Shown here: positions 17,935 through 26,196 of the stretch, piece after piece
How positions within the stretch are numbered: the stretch's first letter is position 1
How the letters are laid out: each line of letters opens with the position of its first letter
IMG/VR virus record: IMGVR_UViG_3300033571_007760
Location: 1 to 31,092 of that record
Reading direction: 5' to 3' (one strand)
Length of the DNA: 31,092 bases
Source: a virus
Position numbers and translations under genes: made by a program
Notes under the pieces: model-generated
Seen by the model: the letters and a program-made list of their open reading frames with translations, nothing else
The model's database searches: none
Told to the model about the DNA's origin: nothing

Positions 17935-18909
17935 ATGTTTCTAGCATTTCTACCTAGACCAACTAAAGTTCTTAAAGTTACAAGTCCTGTAACCACAGGA
18001 TATAACTTGCGTACGGAAGCTGGTAGCCCAACATATCCTTTAAATGTAATAACACTTATTCAAACTACAGTAACATCGGATAAGGCCAATACTGCTGCAG
18101 TTGAAGTTGGAACTGGTTGGACAGCCGGAACATTTTTGTATATCAAAAATACAAGTACTGTAACAGGACGTAAAGGTATTACAGGAACCACAGGAACAAC
18201 AGGGACTGCTGGTGCAACAGGAAGTACAGGAACATCTGGTGCTGGCGGAACCGGTGGTAATGGTGGAAGCTCTGGTGCGGGAACCGCTGGTTCAGCAGGC
18301 TCTCCTGGCGGAACTGGCGGTACGGGAACAAACGGTGGTACAGGAAACGCCGGTGGAACTGGTGGAACTGGTGGAACTGCACTAAACGTACCAAATGTTA
18401 GTGGATTAATTACAGTAGTTGATAATGTTTCTGGATCTTTTATCGGCGGTGAAGGTGGAAACGGCGGCCTTGGAGGAACAGGCGGAGCTGGTGGTGATGG
18501 TGGTCCTGGCGGCTCAGGCGGAGGCGGAGGCGGCGGCGGCGGAGGATACTTCGCAGCAGGTAAGGGTGTAGGAAATCAAACTGGTGGTGGTGGAGGCGGT
18601 GGTGCCGGTTCTCCTGTAGGAAATGGAGGAACAGGAGCTAACGCTGGTTCTGCCGGTACATCAACAACTGGTGGTGCCGGCGGTAATGGTGCAGGATCTG
18701 CTGGTGCAGGCGGTACGGGTGGCAACTTAGGATTTGCTGGTTCTGCAGGAGCAACGGCAACAGCTGGCGGTGGTGCTGGTGGTGGATCCGGATCTACAGG
18801 AACTCAAGGTACCGGCGGATCAGGTGGTCTTGGCGGATCAGGTGGCCCAGCTGGATCTGGAGGTGCAGCGGTTAGCGGAAATAATTATATTTCAAGGTGG
18901 TACACTTAA
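17935..18909 (+). CDS. Glycine-rich fibre tip / adhesin with collagen-like segment
   Basis: This is a 324-residue protein. Residues 1-77 are non-repetitive (GYNLRTEAGSPTYPLNVITL, GWTAGTFLYIKNTSTVTG). Residues 78-116 read as 13 unbroken Gly-X-Y triplets (GRKGITGTTGTTGTAGATG...). Then come long Gly-rich tracts with GGTGG, GGNGG and poly-Gly, interrupted near 145-170 by a hydrophobic island (LNVPNVSGLITVVDNVSGSF). The end is NNYISRWYT. Gly-rich runs of this type form polyglycine-II sandwiches in the gp38 adhesins of T4-like phages, where intervening loops bind the receptor. A distal receptor-binding tip is therefore the best guess. The next Gly-rich gene starts on its stop codon (TAATG). Confidence 0.75.
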   Translation: MFLAFLPRPTKVLKVTSPVTTGYNLRTEAGSPTYPLNVITLIQTTVTSDKANTAAVEVGTGWTAGTFLYIKNTSTVTGRKGITGTTGTTGTAGATGSTGTSGAGGTGGNGGSSGAGTAGSAGSPGGTGGTGTNGGTGNAGGTGGTGGTALNVPNVSGLITVVDNVSGSFIGGEGGNGGLGGTGGAGGDGGPGGSGGGGGGGGGGYFAAGKGVGNQTGGGGGGGAGSPVGNGGTGANAGSAGTSTTGGAGGNGAGSAGAGGTGGNLGFAGSAGATATAGGGAGGGSGSTGTQGTGGSGGLGGSGGPAGSGGAAVSGNNYISRWYT

Positions 18910-19814
18910 TGGGTACAATTCAAAACGGCTCTTCAGGTTTTGCCGGCTCTACAGGTGCTCAGGGAGCAGCAGGAACTAGTGGTAGTACTCCTCCGACTGT
19001 AAGTTCTGTTGAATACCTAGTTGTCGCTGGTGGTGGCGGTGGTGGCGCTGCTTCTGCAGAAGGTGCTGGTGGTGGTGGTGGTGCTGGTGGTTATCGAACA
19101 GCGACTGGACTTTCTGTTAGCTCAGGATCTGCAATTACAGTAACCGTAGGCGCTGGTGGCGCTTTAGCAAACATGGGTTCTATTGACGGATACGATGGCA
19201 GTTCGTCTGTATTTGGATCAATCACTTCAGTAGGTGGCGGTGGTGGTGGATCTGCTCCTGTCGGCGGCGCAAACGCTGGTCGTTCTGGTGGTTCTGGTGG
19301 TGGTGGTGCAGGTAATTCAAATGGAGGAGTCGCAGCTTCCGGTGGCGCTGCAACTTCTGGACAAGGATATGCCGGTGGTTCTGGTAACGGAAATGATGCT
19401 GGTGGTGGCGGTGGTGGTGCAGGAGCTACTGGTAGTAACGGAACATACTCCAATCCAGACTCTTATGGTGGAGCAGGTGGAGCAGGTGTAGCTTCTTCGA
19501 TTACTGGATCATCAGTGACGTATGCTGGTGGTGGTGGCGGAGCTGGTGGAACTCGAGGTAGCGGTGGTTCGGGTGGTGGCGGCAATGGTTCAAATTTTTT
19601 AAGTGCAGGTAGCTCAGGAACCGCAAATCTCGGTGGCGGCGGTGGTGGTGGCGATGGCAGCTATGCTGGTGGCAACGGCGGTTCTGGTGTAGTAATCATC
19701 AGATACTCCGACTCTTATCCAGCAGCTACATCTACAACAGGATCGCCTACAGTAACTACTTCTGGCGGTTATCGTATCTACAAGTGGACTGGATCTGGTT
19801 CAATTACTTTCTAA
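18909..19814 (+). CDS. Second glycine-rich fibre tip / adhesin
   Basis: This is a 301-residue protein. I choose ATG 18909 (TAATG overlap with the previous stop) over the in-frame GTG at 18897. Residues 1-35 contain seven Gly-X-Y triplets (GSSGFAGSTGAQGAAGTSG). Next comes VEYLVVAGGGGGGAA, the opening of a glycine-rich domain common in phage tail proteins. Poly-Gly tracts follow, broken by presumed loops (GSIDGYDGSSSVFGSI, GTYSNPDSYGG, SITGSSVTYAGG). The end is a conserved cap: NGGSGVVIIRYSDSYPAATS and GGYRIYKWTGSGSITF. It is built like the preceding protein but not copied from it, so the two may form one tip complex or offer alternative receptor specificities. Confidence 0.78.
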   Translation: MGTIQNGSSGFAGSTGAQGAAGTSGSTPPTVSSVEYLVVAGGGGGGAASAEGAGGGGGAGGYRTATGLSVSSGSAITVTVGAGGALANMGSIDGYDGSSSVFGSITSVGGGGGGSAPVGGANAGRSGGSGGGGAGNSNGGVAASGGAATSGQGYAGGSGNGNDAGGGGGGAGATGSNGTYSNPDSYGGAGGAGVASSITGSSVTYAGGGGGAGGTRGSGGSGGGGNGSNFLSAGSSGTANLGGGGGGGDGSYAGGNGGSGVVIIRYSDSYPAATSTTGSPTVTTSGGYRIYKWTGSGSITF

Positions 19815-19856
19815 AAGGTAAGTGATGTGGTTAATATGTATGCAAAGGATTTTGGA

Positions 19857-20276
19857 ATGAATATTCAATACAAGATTGTGGAAGTATGGCCTAATGATCA
19901 TTTGATTGTGGCTAGATACTGGACTGACATTATTACTGAAGAAATGTTAAATAGTGATCCAAATAGTTCAAATCGTAAAGATGACGGATCACCTATTCGT
20001 TGTCGTACAGATGTTGCAATTAGTATTCCTATTCCAATTCCTGAGGAAAAAGAACTTAAGGAACTAATCCTTAAAAATGCTCCTATTGATTTTCTAAAAA
20101 CTTTAGAAAAAGTTCAAGATCCTACTATTGATACTTCTATGTCAAAACTTTTGGATTTGCAAGGTAAAACTTTTATGCAGGAAGATGCTGATAAGATTTT
20201 TGATCCGGAAAATCCTAGTAAAGAGCTTACAGAAGAAGAGATTGAAAAACTAATTGCTCTTGTTACAAATAAGTAA
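19857..20276 (+). CDS. Small fibre-cassette protein, possible tail-fibre chaperone
   Basis: From ATG 19857 the protein has 139 residues. This start has AAAGGA seven bases upstream. In-frame starts at GTG 19827 (AAAAGG eight bases upstream) and ATG 19836 are alternatives and would add 10 or 7 residues. The N-terminus (YKIVEVWPNDHLIVARYWTD, then DDGSPIRCRTDVAISIP) resembles small proteins found directly after fibre genes in many phages, some of them assembly chaperones. The C-terminal 60 residues are acidic and helical (KELTEEEIEKLIALV). Position after two adhesins supports a folding or assembly role, but this is inference. The next gene begins on the base after its stop. Confidence 0.65.
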   Translation: MNIQYKIVEVWPNDHLIVARYWTDIITEEMLNSDPNSSNRKDDGSPIRCRTDVAISIPIPIPEEKELKELILKNAPIDFLKTLEKVQDPTIDTSMSKLLDLQGKTFMQEDADKIFDPENPSKELTEEEIEKLIALVTNK

Positions 20277-21296
20277 ATGTATTTCTATTATGATAACGAT
20301 TTGAATGCTTACCCAACACTTGCTGAAGCTATAAAGTCGCAAAAGAAGTGTTGGTTATACTTTCACGATGATGCTTTTTCTAAAGTCAACTGGAAGATTG
20401 AACCAACTCTTCCATTAGACGAGTTGTATAAACGAAGAGCACTATATCTTCGTGAAAAGTATCAGTATCTTATTTTGTGCTATTCAGGTGGAACAGACTC
20501 AACAGCAATGCTTGAGACGTTCTACTATAACAATATTCATATTGATGAAATACTTGTTGTTGGTGCACTATCACAAGATCCACACTCTGGCTCCGATATA
20601 AATCACAATGGCGATTTGTATCACAATGCATTTCCACTATTGAACAAACTTAGTTTTCCCAATACTAAAATTACAATTAGCGACTATACCGAGTACTTTC
20701 GTAACGACAAAGTACACGAGTTTACACTATTTCAAAAGTATGGTAATGAATGGGCTAAGTATATCGGATCTTTGCAGAGTGTTCATAACATATTTTGGAG
20801 TGATTTAAGACGTATTCTTGGTATTAGAAACAACAAAGAAACAGCAGTTATACTTGGTCACGATAAAACAAGAGTAGAATATGATGAAAACGGAAAAGCT
20901 TTTACTAGATTTTCCAATCTAGCTTTTTGTGCTTATGGAAACAACTTTGATGATGAAAACTTTAGATTTGTTTTCTTTTATACAGCACCGGATCAAACAG
21001 CAGTTGATATTATCGCAAAACAAGCTCATGTTTTATATCGAACAGAACAGCTATGTAAATCTCTAAATAAACCTATACCAGAAACACACGATATCTACTA
21101 TCGTTACAAGAATCCTATTTCATTTATGTCAGAAAAAACTAAACTTTCTGTTTTAAGTCCAAGAGATACATTTATGATAAACAAAAAGGATTCTGAAATA
21201 TATAAGATGTATGTTGAAGGAATGAAAGTTCTCAAAGAATATATGCCATTAGATCGTAAACACTGCATATTTACAAGGCGTTATTATATTACATGA
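20277..21296 (+). CDS. PP-loop ATPase family protein (paralogue 1)
   Basis: This 339-residue protein contains the PP-loop SGGTDST at residues 70-76, the pyrophosphate-binding motif of N-type ATP pyrophosphatases (asparagine synthetase, QueC, TilS and ThiI families). These enzymes adenylate a carbonyl or carboxylate so a nucleophile such as N or S can add. It is preceded by LYKRRALYLREKYQYLILCY and followed by IHIDEILVVGAL. The same block occurs in the protein at 25008-26195, so the two are paralogues. Later segments (YIGSLQSVHNIFWSDLRRIL, AVILGHDKTRV) resemble an asparagine-synthase-like fold, but no CxxC or glutaminase domain is visible. The substrate is unknown. It opens the accessory operon directly after the fibre genes and overlaps the next gene by four bases (ATGA). 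Confidence 0.8.
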   Translation: MYFYYDNDLNAYPTLAEAIKSQKKCWLYFHDDAFSKVNWKIEPTLPLDELYKRRALYLREKYQYLILCYSGGTDSTAMLETFYYNNIHIDEILVVGALSQDPHSGSDINHNGDLYHNAFPLLNKLSFPNTKITISDYTEYFRNDKVHEFTLFQKYGNEWAKYIGSLQSVHNIFWSDLRRILGIRNNKETAVILGHDKTRVEYDENGKAFTRFSNLAFCAYGNNFDDENFRFVFFYTAPDQTAVDIIAKQAHVLYRTEQLCKSLNKPIPETHDIYYRYKNPISFMSEKTKLSVLSPRDTFMINKKDSEIYKMYVEGMKVLKEYMPLDRKHCIFTRRYYIT

Positions 21297-21760
21297 GCTA
21301 CGTTCTTGTGTTTCTTTTCTGGACTTTTACTGTGTATTGGCTACACAGGCTGGCTCATGTTTGGAAACCTATGCGCAAGTTTCACAACGATCATCATGCT
21401 CAGGTAACACAGCAAACGATTCAAGGGTTAAATTGGAAAAACGCTTTTCTTTGGTTTGATACATGGGAAAGTACAGTAGATCAGTGGTTAACTGAAGTCA
21501 TTCCTACACTTGTCATATCAGCAATTACAGGCCATTGGTGGTTGTTTGCTTTCTATTATATCTGGGCTGCGTTTATTCAAGAAGCTGTAGAGCATAACGA
21601 AAAGATCAATTTATATCCATTCATTACAAGCGGCAAATGGCATCTAATCCATCATGTCAATCCGACTAAGAACTATGGTGTGTTCTTTCCTATTTGGGAT
21701 ATTCTATTTGGAACGAAAGAAAATTTGAATGAGCACCCATCTAAATTGGTTCAAAAGTAA
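21293..21760 (+). CDS. Fatty-acid-hydroxylase / sterol-desaturase superfamily membrane protein
   Basis: A short (155-residue) di-iron membrane enzyme candidate. The histidine motifs of the superfamily are present: HRLAH (H18, H22), HNDHH (H31, H34, H35), EHNE (H101) and HLIHH (H117, H120, H121), matching HX3H, HX2HH and HX2HH. Hydrophobic segments at about 2-17 and 68-98 would hold it in the inner membrane. Usual members have about 200-300 residues, so this is a minimal form. Family members hydroxylate or desaturate lipids and carotenoids with O2, which makes a host or phage-made lipid-like substrate plausible. It is translationally coupled to both PP-loop genes (4-base overlap upstream, 32-base overlap downstream), suggesting joint action. 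Confidence 0.8.
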   Translation: MSYVLVFLFWTFTVYWLHRLAHVWKPMRKFHNDHHAQVTQQTIQGLNWKNAFLWFDTWESTVDQWLTEVIPTLVISAITGHWWLFAFYYIWAAFIQEAVEHNEKINLYPFITSGKWHLIHHVNPTKNYGVFFPIWDILFGTKENLNEHPSKLVQK

Positions 21761-22559
21761 TATTGCGGACCGTCTTAAAGATCCATCAACTGATCTTAAA
21801 TTAGAATTGAATCCATATCCATTTGAGATTATGGAGTTTCATGATGCTGCTAACTATACCGCAAAACTAATCTCACAAGCCCATAATAACATCTATATTG
21901 CACTTAGTGGGGGAGCAGATTCCGAATATACACTTAGAGCATTTCAACGTAATCATATCAATGTAACACCTATTATTGTGGTTACAGAAGGCAACAATGA
22001 AGAGTTGCAGTATGCTTATCGTGTATGTAAAGAGCTGGACATCAAACCAACTATACTTAATATTCCGGACGATCAATATCTTACTTGGTATTATAAAATT
22101 GTAAAAGATATAAGTGGTTTAGGTATTTACTGTATTCCGTCGATTGTTGCTTGTGAGTATGCTAAGGAGCATAGCGGTGTTTTAGTTATCGGCGAACATC
22201 TAATCGACACAGACAAACTTAGTAACAAGATTACACCAGGAGCTAACGAGTGGGATTTTTATAACGAGTGCTTTGTAGGTGAAGAGTGGACCATTCCGTT
22301 CTTTAACTATACTGTCGAACTAACCTACGCGATGATAGATCGTATCGAAGACGTACCGCTCAACATCTTTAAGTCAGCTCTTTATGGTACGGAGCTGCGA
22401 CCTATTATGGATTATAAATTTTCTGATAAATTTATGTCGGTAAGAAACATAATAAATAGGACAAGAAAACAAACACCCAATCCTCATGTAGACCTGGGTA
22501 GTAAAGAGGACTTCTTAAATGCCTTATACTCTAGAACAAATTTTTACAAAAACGGATGA
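21729..22559 (+). CDS. PP-loop ATPase, asparagine-synthase-like (divergent member)
   Basis: This 276-residue protein has the PP-loop SGGADSE at residues 60-66, following a strand NIYIAL, then YTLRAFQRNHINVTPIIVV. That order is typical of the ATP-pyrophosphatase fold. Further on are an EELQYAYRVCKELDIKPTIL helix and strand, and a C-terminal ELRPIMDYKFSDKF segment. It is more distant from the two other PP-loop proteins than they are from each other, and the block before the loop is different. The substrate is unknown, but amide or thioamide-type chemistry through acyl-adenylate is the family's reaction. The start overlaps the hydroxylase gene by 32 bases and the end overlaps the next gene by 41 bases, which are unusually long same-strand overlaps. 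Confidence 0.78.
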   Translation: MSTHLNWFKSNIADRLKDPSTDLKLELNPYPFEIMEFHDAANYTAKLISQAHNNIYIALSGGADSEYTLRAFQRNHINVTPIIVVTEGNNEELQYAYRVCKELDIKPTILNIPDDQYLTWYYKIVKDISGLGIYCIPSIVACEYAKEHSGVLVIGEHLIDTDKLSNKITPGANEWDFYNECFVGEEWTIPFFNYTVELTYAMIDRIEDVPLNIFKSALYGTELRPIMDYKFSDKFMSVRNIINRTRKQTPNPHVDLGSKEDFLNALYSRTNFYKNG

Positions 22560-22902
22560 GCAGGATTGGTCGAGAGTTATTGTCGGCGATATAAGTCGTT
22601 CTATGAACTCTGCACCAGATTCTAGAGATGAACAAGGTAGATCGTTATTTTCACAAGAAGATCGTACTGGAAAACAATCTTGGTTTTTAGATTTCAAAAA
22701 TCGTGTTGGATCAAACTTTATTGGTTGGGATAGAGAATATCGTGGCAACAATCAATTGGCACTTATCTTTTATCTAGATAACGAAAATACAGGACGCATT
22801 CTTCAAGAACTATGTGCTGAGCATAGAAATGCTTTACCTAATCAACCCTATCAAATGTCATATCGTTTAACTGATAACGAAGGAAACGAGATTACGTTGT
22901 GA
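22519..22902 (+). CDS. Unknown protein in the PP-loop / radical SAM operon
   Basis: A 127-residue soluble protein I do not recognise. It has no Cys pair, signal peptide or membrane segment. The middle is polar and charged (SRSMNSAPDSRDEQGRSLFS, DRTGKQSW). The second half looks alpha/beta, with LALIFYLDNENTGRILQELC and YQMSYRLTDNEGNEITL. ATG 22519 is supported by AGAGGA eight bases upstream but implies a 41-base overlap with the PP-loop gene. The next in-frame Met would be near 22603. Its stop is shared with the following gene (GTGA). By position it could be an accessory subunit, carrier or substrate of the neighbouring enzymes, which is inference. Confidence 0.6.
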   Translation: MPYTLEQIFTKTDEQDWSRVIVGDISRSMNSAPDSRDEQGRSLFSQEDRTGKQSWFLDFKNRVGSNFIGWDREYRGNNQLALIFYLDNENTGRILQELCAEHRNALPNQPYQMSYRLTDNEGNEITL

Positions 22903-23366
22903 AGTATATCAACTATCTAAATCATGTACCACAAGTTCCTGAAGAGCTGTTAGATCCAGTAGATACTATTATAGCAGCATCATGCGAAAAAATGTTAGTC
23001 AAAGATTTTGCTACATTTGAATATAAAACTGTCAATTCTGCTTTAGACAAATGGGTTCATGATACATTCAAAGTGAAATGTTATGCCAAGTATCAAGTTA
23101 TTCATCACGGCATTCCTATCCACAAAGACAGACCCGCATTTCCAGGTGATAGAAGAATGGCGTTCAACTATCTTCTACAGCTCGGTGGTAATAATGTAAA
23201 AACTACAGTCTATGCTGACGATAAAACTACAATTCTTCAGCAGGAAATTATTCCACTTAAAACATGGCACTCGCTTGTCGTAGAAGAGTGGCACGGAGTT
23301 GATGGTTTAACTCCAGGACTACCAAGAGTTGCTTTAACAGTAACACCTATTTTACCTCCTCCATGA
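22899..23366 (+). CDS. Small probable 2OG-Fe(II) oxygenase
   Basis: This 155-residue protein starts at GTG 22899, overlapping the previous stop (GTGA). It shows the facial triad pattern of the double-stranded beta-helix oxygenases: IHKD (H75, D77), a distal EEWHGV (H132), and R143 eleven residues later for 2-oxoglutarate binding. The strands between (RMAFNYLLQLGGNNVKTTVY, LKTWHSLVVEE) fit the same fold. It is shorter than most members, and I infer the family from motif spacing only, so a cupin without enzyme activity remains possible. It lies between the unknown protein and the radical SAM gene, with 4-base overlaps on both sides, so it belongs to the same translational unit. Confidence 0.6.
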   Translation: MKYINYLNHVPQVPEELLDPVDTIIAASCEKMLVKDFATFEYKTVNSALDKWVHDTFKVKCYAKYQVIHHGIPIHKDRPAFPGDRRMAFNYLLQLGGNNVKTTVYADDKTTILQQEIIPLKTWHSLVVEEWHGVDGLTPGLPRVALTVTPILPPP

Positions 23367-25024
23367 TAAACAAGATTATATTATTTGGTGAGTTTACCTC
23401 AAAAAATTTTGATGACTTCGGTAGCGATTTTCAGTTCGCTTACTGTAAGAATTTTGATATCACCAGACTTGGTAACGCTCTATACAAAGAGGGATTTGAA
23501 GTAAAACAAGTCCATCACTGTACATCGTTTAATAGAAGAGAACTAGAACATATTTTAGAAACTTTTTCACAAAATGAAAAGGTACTTATCTATATCTCCA
23601 GTGGATTTCTAACAACAGTCAATAGACAAGAATGTAATAGAAAAGATCCTGCTGTAGTTGGAGCAGAATTAGTAGATAAGCCTCGATATGAGATTGGTGA
23701 GTTTTGGGGCGAGCGTTCGTTTGAGTTTCTAAAAGATATTGGAATTTTAGCTATCAAGCACAAGTTTCCAGTTGTTATGGGAGGAACAGAAGTTATTCCT
23801 CATACATTTACTGATTGGGCAGAAGCACGAGCGCGCGGCTATGAAGTATTGGATATGTTTGTAAACTACTTTATTGTAGGTAAAGGACACGACTCTATAG
23901 TAAAGTTTGCTAGAGGTGAAAAGCTTAATCATTTTGAATTAGAGTACACCAGCGGTAAGAAAGCAAAGCTGGTCAATAACGGACCTATTCGTGATTGGGA
24001 CGATTACGCTTTTACGCCAACACCAGACCTTCAATTATCAGAAGGCGAAGCTGTATTCTCTCAGGTTGCAGGTGGATGTATTTTTAGCTGTAGCTTTTGT
24101 GTATTTGATTATCTCGGAAAGAAGCCCAATGAATATCTTCGTTCGTACGAAAGCCTAAAAAACGAAATTGTATATAATTGGGAACGATCACGTACCAGAA
24201 CATATCTGTTTACTGATCATATGATTAATGATAACTTGACAAAGTTAAAGTATCTTGCACGCATACGCGATGAAACAGGTATTGATGTTCGTTGGGGTTC
24301 TTATGCCAGACTTGATACAATCAAAAAGAAAGAAAATATTCAGCTGTTCAAAGATGCAGGAGCCGCTGGTGTTATATTTGGTATTGAGTCGTTGAAGAAA
24401 GATGTTGGTGCTTATATCGGTAAGAATACTGACGGAGATAAGATTAAAGAGTCACTTCATATTTTTCGTGATGGCATAGGTGATAGTTGTATTATTAGCG
24501 GTTCGTTTATTTGTGGTGCACCTACTGAGACAAAAGATGAGTTAAGAGAAACTTTTAACTGGTTAAATACAGAAGAAGGTCTTCATCTATTTGACCACCA
24601 CATTTGGACACCATTGTTTATCCAGTATGGTATCAATGACAAAAATGACATCAATAGAAAACGACCAAATCCATGGAAAGATTATACGTTTCCGAATAAA
24701 CAGTTGGAAATAAACGGTATCGGATGGACTAGTCCTTGGGGTACATACGAAGAGTTTCAAAGACTGTCTATCGAGTTCAATCAATATAACGATCTACAAA
24801 TAGAGATGAATGAAGATCAGGCAAAGACAGCCAAGCGCGGAGTCTTTGGTATGCCAGTTGTTAGTAATGTATTAGAAAACGGTGTTGAAGAATATGTACG
24901 AGCTTTAAGAGCACGAGAACCTCTTCATTATAATCGTCGTGAAGCATTTAAGTCTAAAACTAAAACATTGATTGAGAACTATAGAAAGAGTGTTCTTGGA
25001 AACTACTATGGTGAATTTGCCTGA
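23363..25024 (+). CDS. B12-binding-type radical SAM protein
   Basis: This 553-residue protein has two visible parts. Residues about 1-190 look like the Rossmann-type domain of cobalamin-dependent radical SAM enzymes (KVLIYISSGFL, FPVVMGGTEVIP, YFIVGKGHDSIVKFARGE). I see no DxHxxG, so base-off B12 ligation through that His is unlikely and B12 binding is uncertain. The radical SAM core follows, with the 4Fe-4S motif CIFSCSFC (C239, C243, C246; CX3CX2C) in a GGC context, RWGSYARLD, and GVIFGIESLKKDVG. The C-terminal 150 residues are family-specific. Family reactions include methylation, ring formation and C-S or C-C bond formation. ATG 23363 overlaps the previous stop by four bases. Confidence 0.86.
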   Translation: MINKIILFGEFTSKNFDDFGSDFQFAYCKNFDITRLGNALYKEGFEVKQVHHCTSFNRRELEHILETFSQNEKVLIYISSGFLTTVNRQECNRKDPAVVGAELVDKPRYEIGEFWGERSFEFLKDIGILAIKHKFPVVMGGTEVIPHTFTDWAEARARGYEVLDMFVNYFIVGKGHDSIVKFARGEKLNHFELEYTSGKKAKLVNNGPIRDWDDYAFTPTPDLQLSEGEAVFSQVAGGCIFSCSFCVFDYLGKKPNEYLRSYESLKNEIVYNWERSRTRTYLFTDHMINDNLTKLKYLARIRDETGIDVRWGSYARLDTIKKKENIQLFKDAGAAGVIFGIESLKKDVGAYIGKNTDGDKIKESLHIFRDGIGDSCIISGSFICGAPTETKDELRETFNWLNTEEGLHLFDHHIWTPLFIQYGINDKNDINRKRPNPWKDYTFPNKQLEINGIGWTSPWGTYEEFQRLSIEFNQYNDLQIEMNEDQAKTAKRGVFGMPVVSNVLENGVEEYVRALRAREPLHYNRREAFKSKTKTLIENYRKSVLGNYYGEFA

Positions 25025-26195
25025 AGTTAACGTACCACATTATTGGTACAATAATATGATGTTCAATTCTAGAGAAGCTGCTCTTGATGCAATGCTTCTC
25101 AACAATGATTTCAATTCCACAATGGAATTTAGACTTGGTGAATATGTTTACGACAAGATTGATTGGACGCAAAGAATAGAGTATAGTCTATCCACATTAT
25201 ATAAAATGCGTGCACAACAGATACGTGACAAGTACGCTTATCTAATTGTCAACTTTTCTGGTGGAAGTGACTCGACACAAATGCTCTATTCGTTTATCAA
25301 TAACAACATTTTTATTGATGAAATCTTGATGATTAACTACGAACGAATTGCTGACGGACTAAGTAAAGATGAATATATGAAAGATAAGGAATTGCAGCAG
25401 TTATTAGAATATAAATTAGCTGCTAAACCTATCCTCGAGTATGTTAAAAAGGTAAGCCCTAAAACAAAAATAAGTGTTGTTGATGCCAGTGATTTTGTTG
25501 TAGATCAGTTCACGTCTCTTTCCAAATATCATGTTGTTGTCGGAAGAGACAAAGATTTAGAATCTACATCACCAAGATTGTTTACTGCTCGTCCTCAAGT
25601 CTATTCTTACTATACAAATTTACATATTCTAGAAAAAGGTAAGCTTGATAAATCGACGTGTTTGGTTCGTGGATTTGAAAAGCCAATTATAATTATCAAC
25701 GATTTAAATGAAGTAGTTACACTTTTTAGCGATGTAGTTATGGTGTCTAGAAGAACGGATCAGTTTAGTATTGAAGATTTTTATTGGTCACCAGAATTAC
25801 CATATATTACCGTAAAGCAAAGTCAGCTAATCAAGAACGAGTTACAGACAAACAAAGAGTTTTATGAAAGGTTTTATTCAAGCAAACAAAAGATTCAGGC
25901 GCATACAGATGTTTTTACACATTCGCCTGCTTATATGATTGAAAGAGAGTTGAGTCGTATCATATACCCAGATTTCAATCTAAGAACTTTTGCTGCTCCA
26001 AAAACTATATGGATTCCTGGAGAAGTTAAGGCGCTCAAAAAGTTAGGTCTAACTACACATACAAATGATGTTGTAAAAGACAACGCAAATCATAAACTAA
26101 ACTATTACAAAAACATTGTAAACAAAAAACAGTTTCATGAAACACTTTATACTAAAGGATACTTTGTAGGAATGTTTCGACCAAAATGGAGTTAA
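25008..26195 (+). CDS. PP-loop ATPase family protein (paralogue 2)
   Basis: This protein has 395 residues from ATG 25008, chosen because TTGGAA sits seven bases upstream. The in-frame TTG at 24972 lies deeper in the radical SAM gene. SGGSDST at residues 84-90 is the PP-loop. The block around it (LYKMRAQQIRDKYAYLIVNF, then IFIDEILMINY) lines up with the protein at 20277-21296, so they share a recent ancestor. The remainder is longer and different (AKPILEYVKKVSPKTKISVV, VVMVSRRTDQFSIEDFYWSP), which may mean a different substrate. It overlaps the radical SAM gene by 17 bases, and the secreted-protein gene starts one base after its stop. Confidence 0.8.
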   Translation: MVNLPEVNVPHYWYNNMMFNSREAALDAMLLNNDFNSTMEFRLGEYVYDKIDWTQRIEYSLSTLYKMRAQQIRDKYAYLIVNFSGGSDSTQMLYSFINNNIFIDEILMINYERIADGLSKDEYMKDKELQQLLEYKLAAKPILEYVKKVSPKTKISVVDASDFVVDQFTSLSKYHVVVGRDKDLESTSPRLFTARPQVYSYYTNLHILEKGKLDKSTCLVRGFEKPIIIINDLNEVVTLFSDVVMVSRRTDQFSIEDFYWSPELPYITVKQSQLIKNELQTNKEFYERFYSSKQKIQAHTDVFTHSPAYMIERELSRIIYPDFNLRTFAAPKTIWIPGEVKALKKLGLTTHTNDVVKDNANHKLNYYKNIVNKKQFHETLYTKGYFVGMFRPKWS

Positions 26196-26196
26196 G

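Noticed and set aside
19091-19453. 120-codon minus-strand proline-rich open frame opposite the second adhesin
   Set aside because: Its Pro-rich content is the complement of Gly codons, so it is a composition artefact.
22413-22458. TATAAATT (22413) and AATAAATA (22451) inside the divergent PP-loop gene
   Set aside because: Near-matches occur by chance in AT-rich coding DNA. The second could serve the gene at 22519, but tight coupling of the operon makes this unnecessary.
24972-25007. Upstream TTG start for the second PP-loop paralogue
   Set aside because: It would deepen the overlap with the radical SAM gene to 53 bases. ATG 25008 has a well-placed ribosome site.
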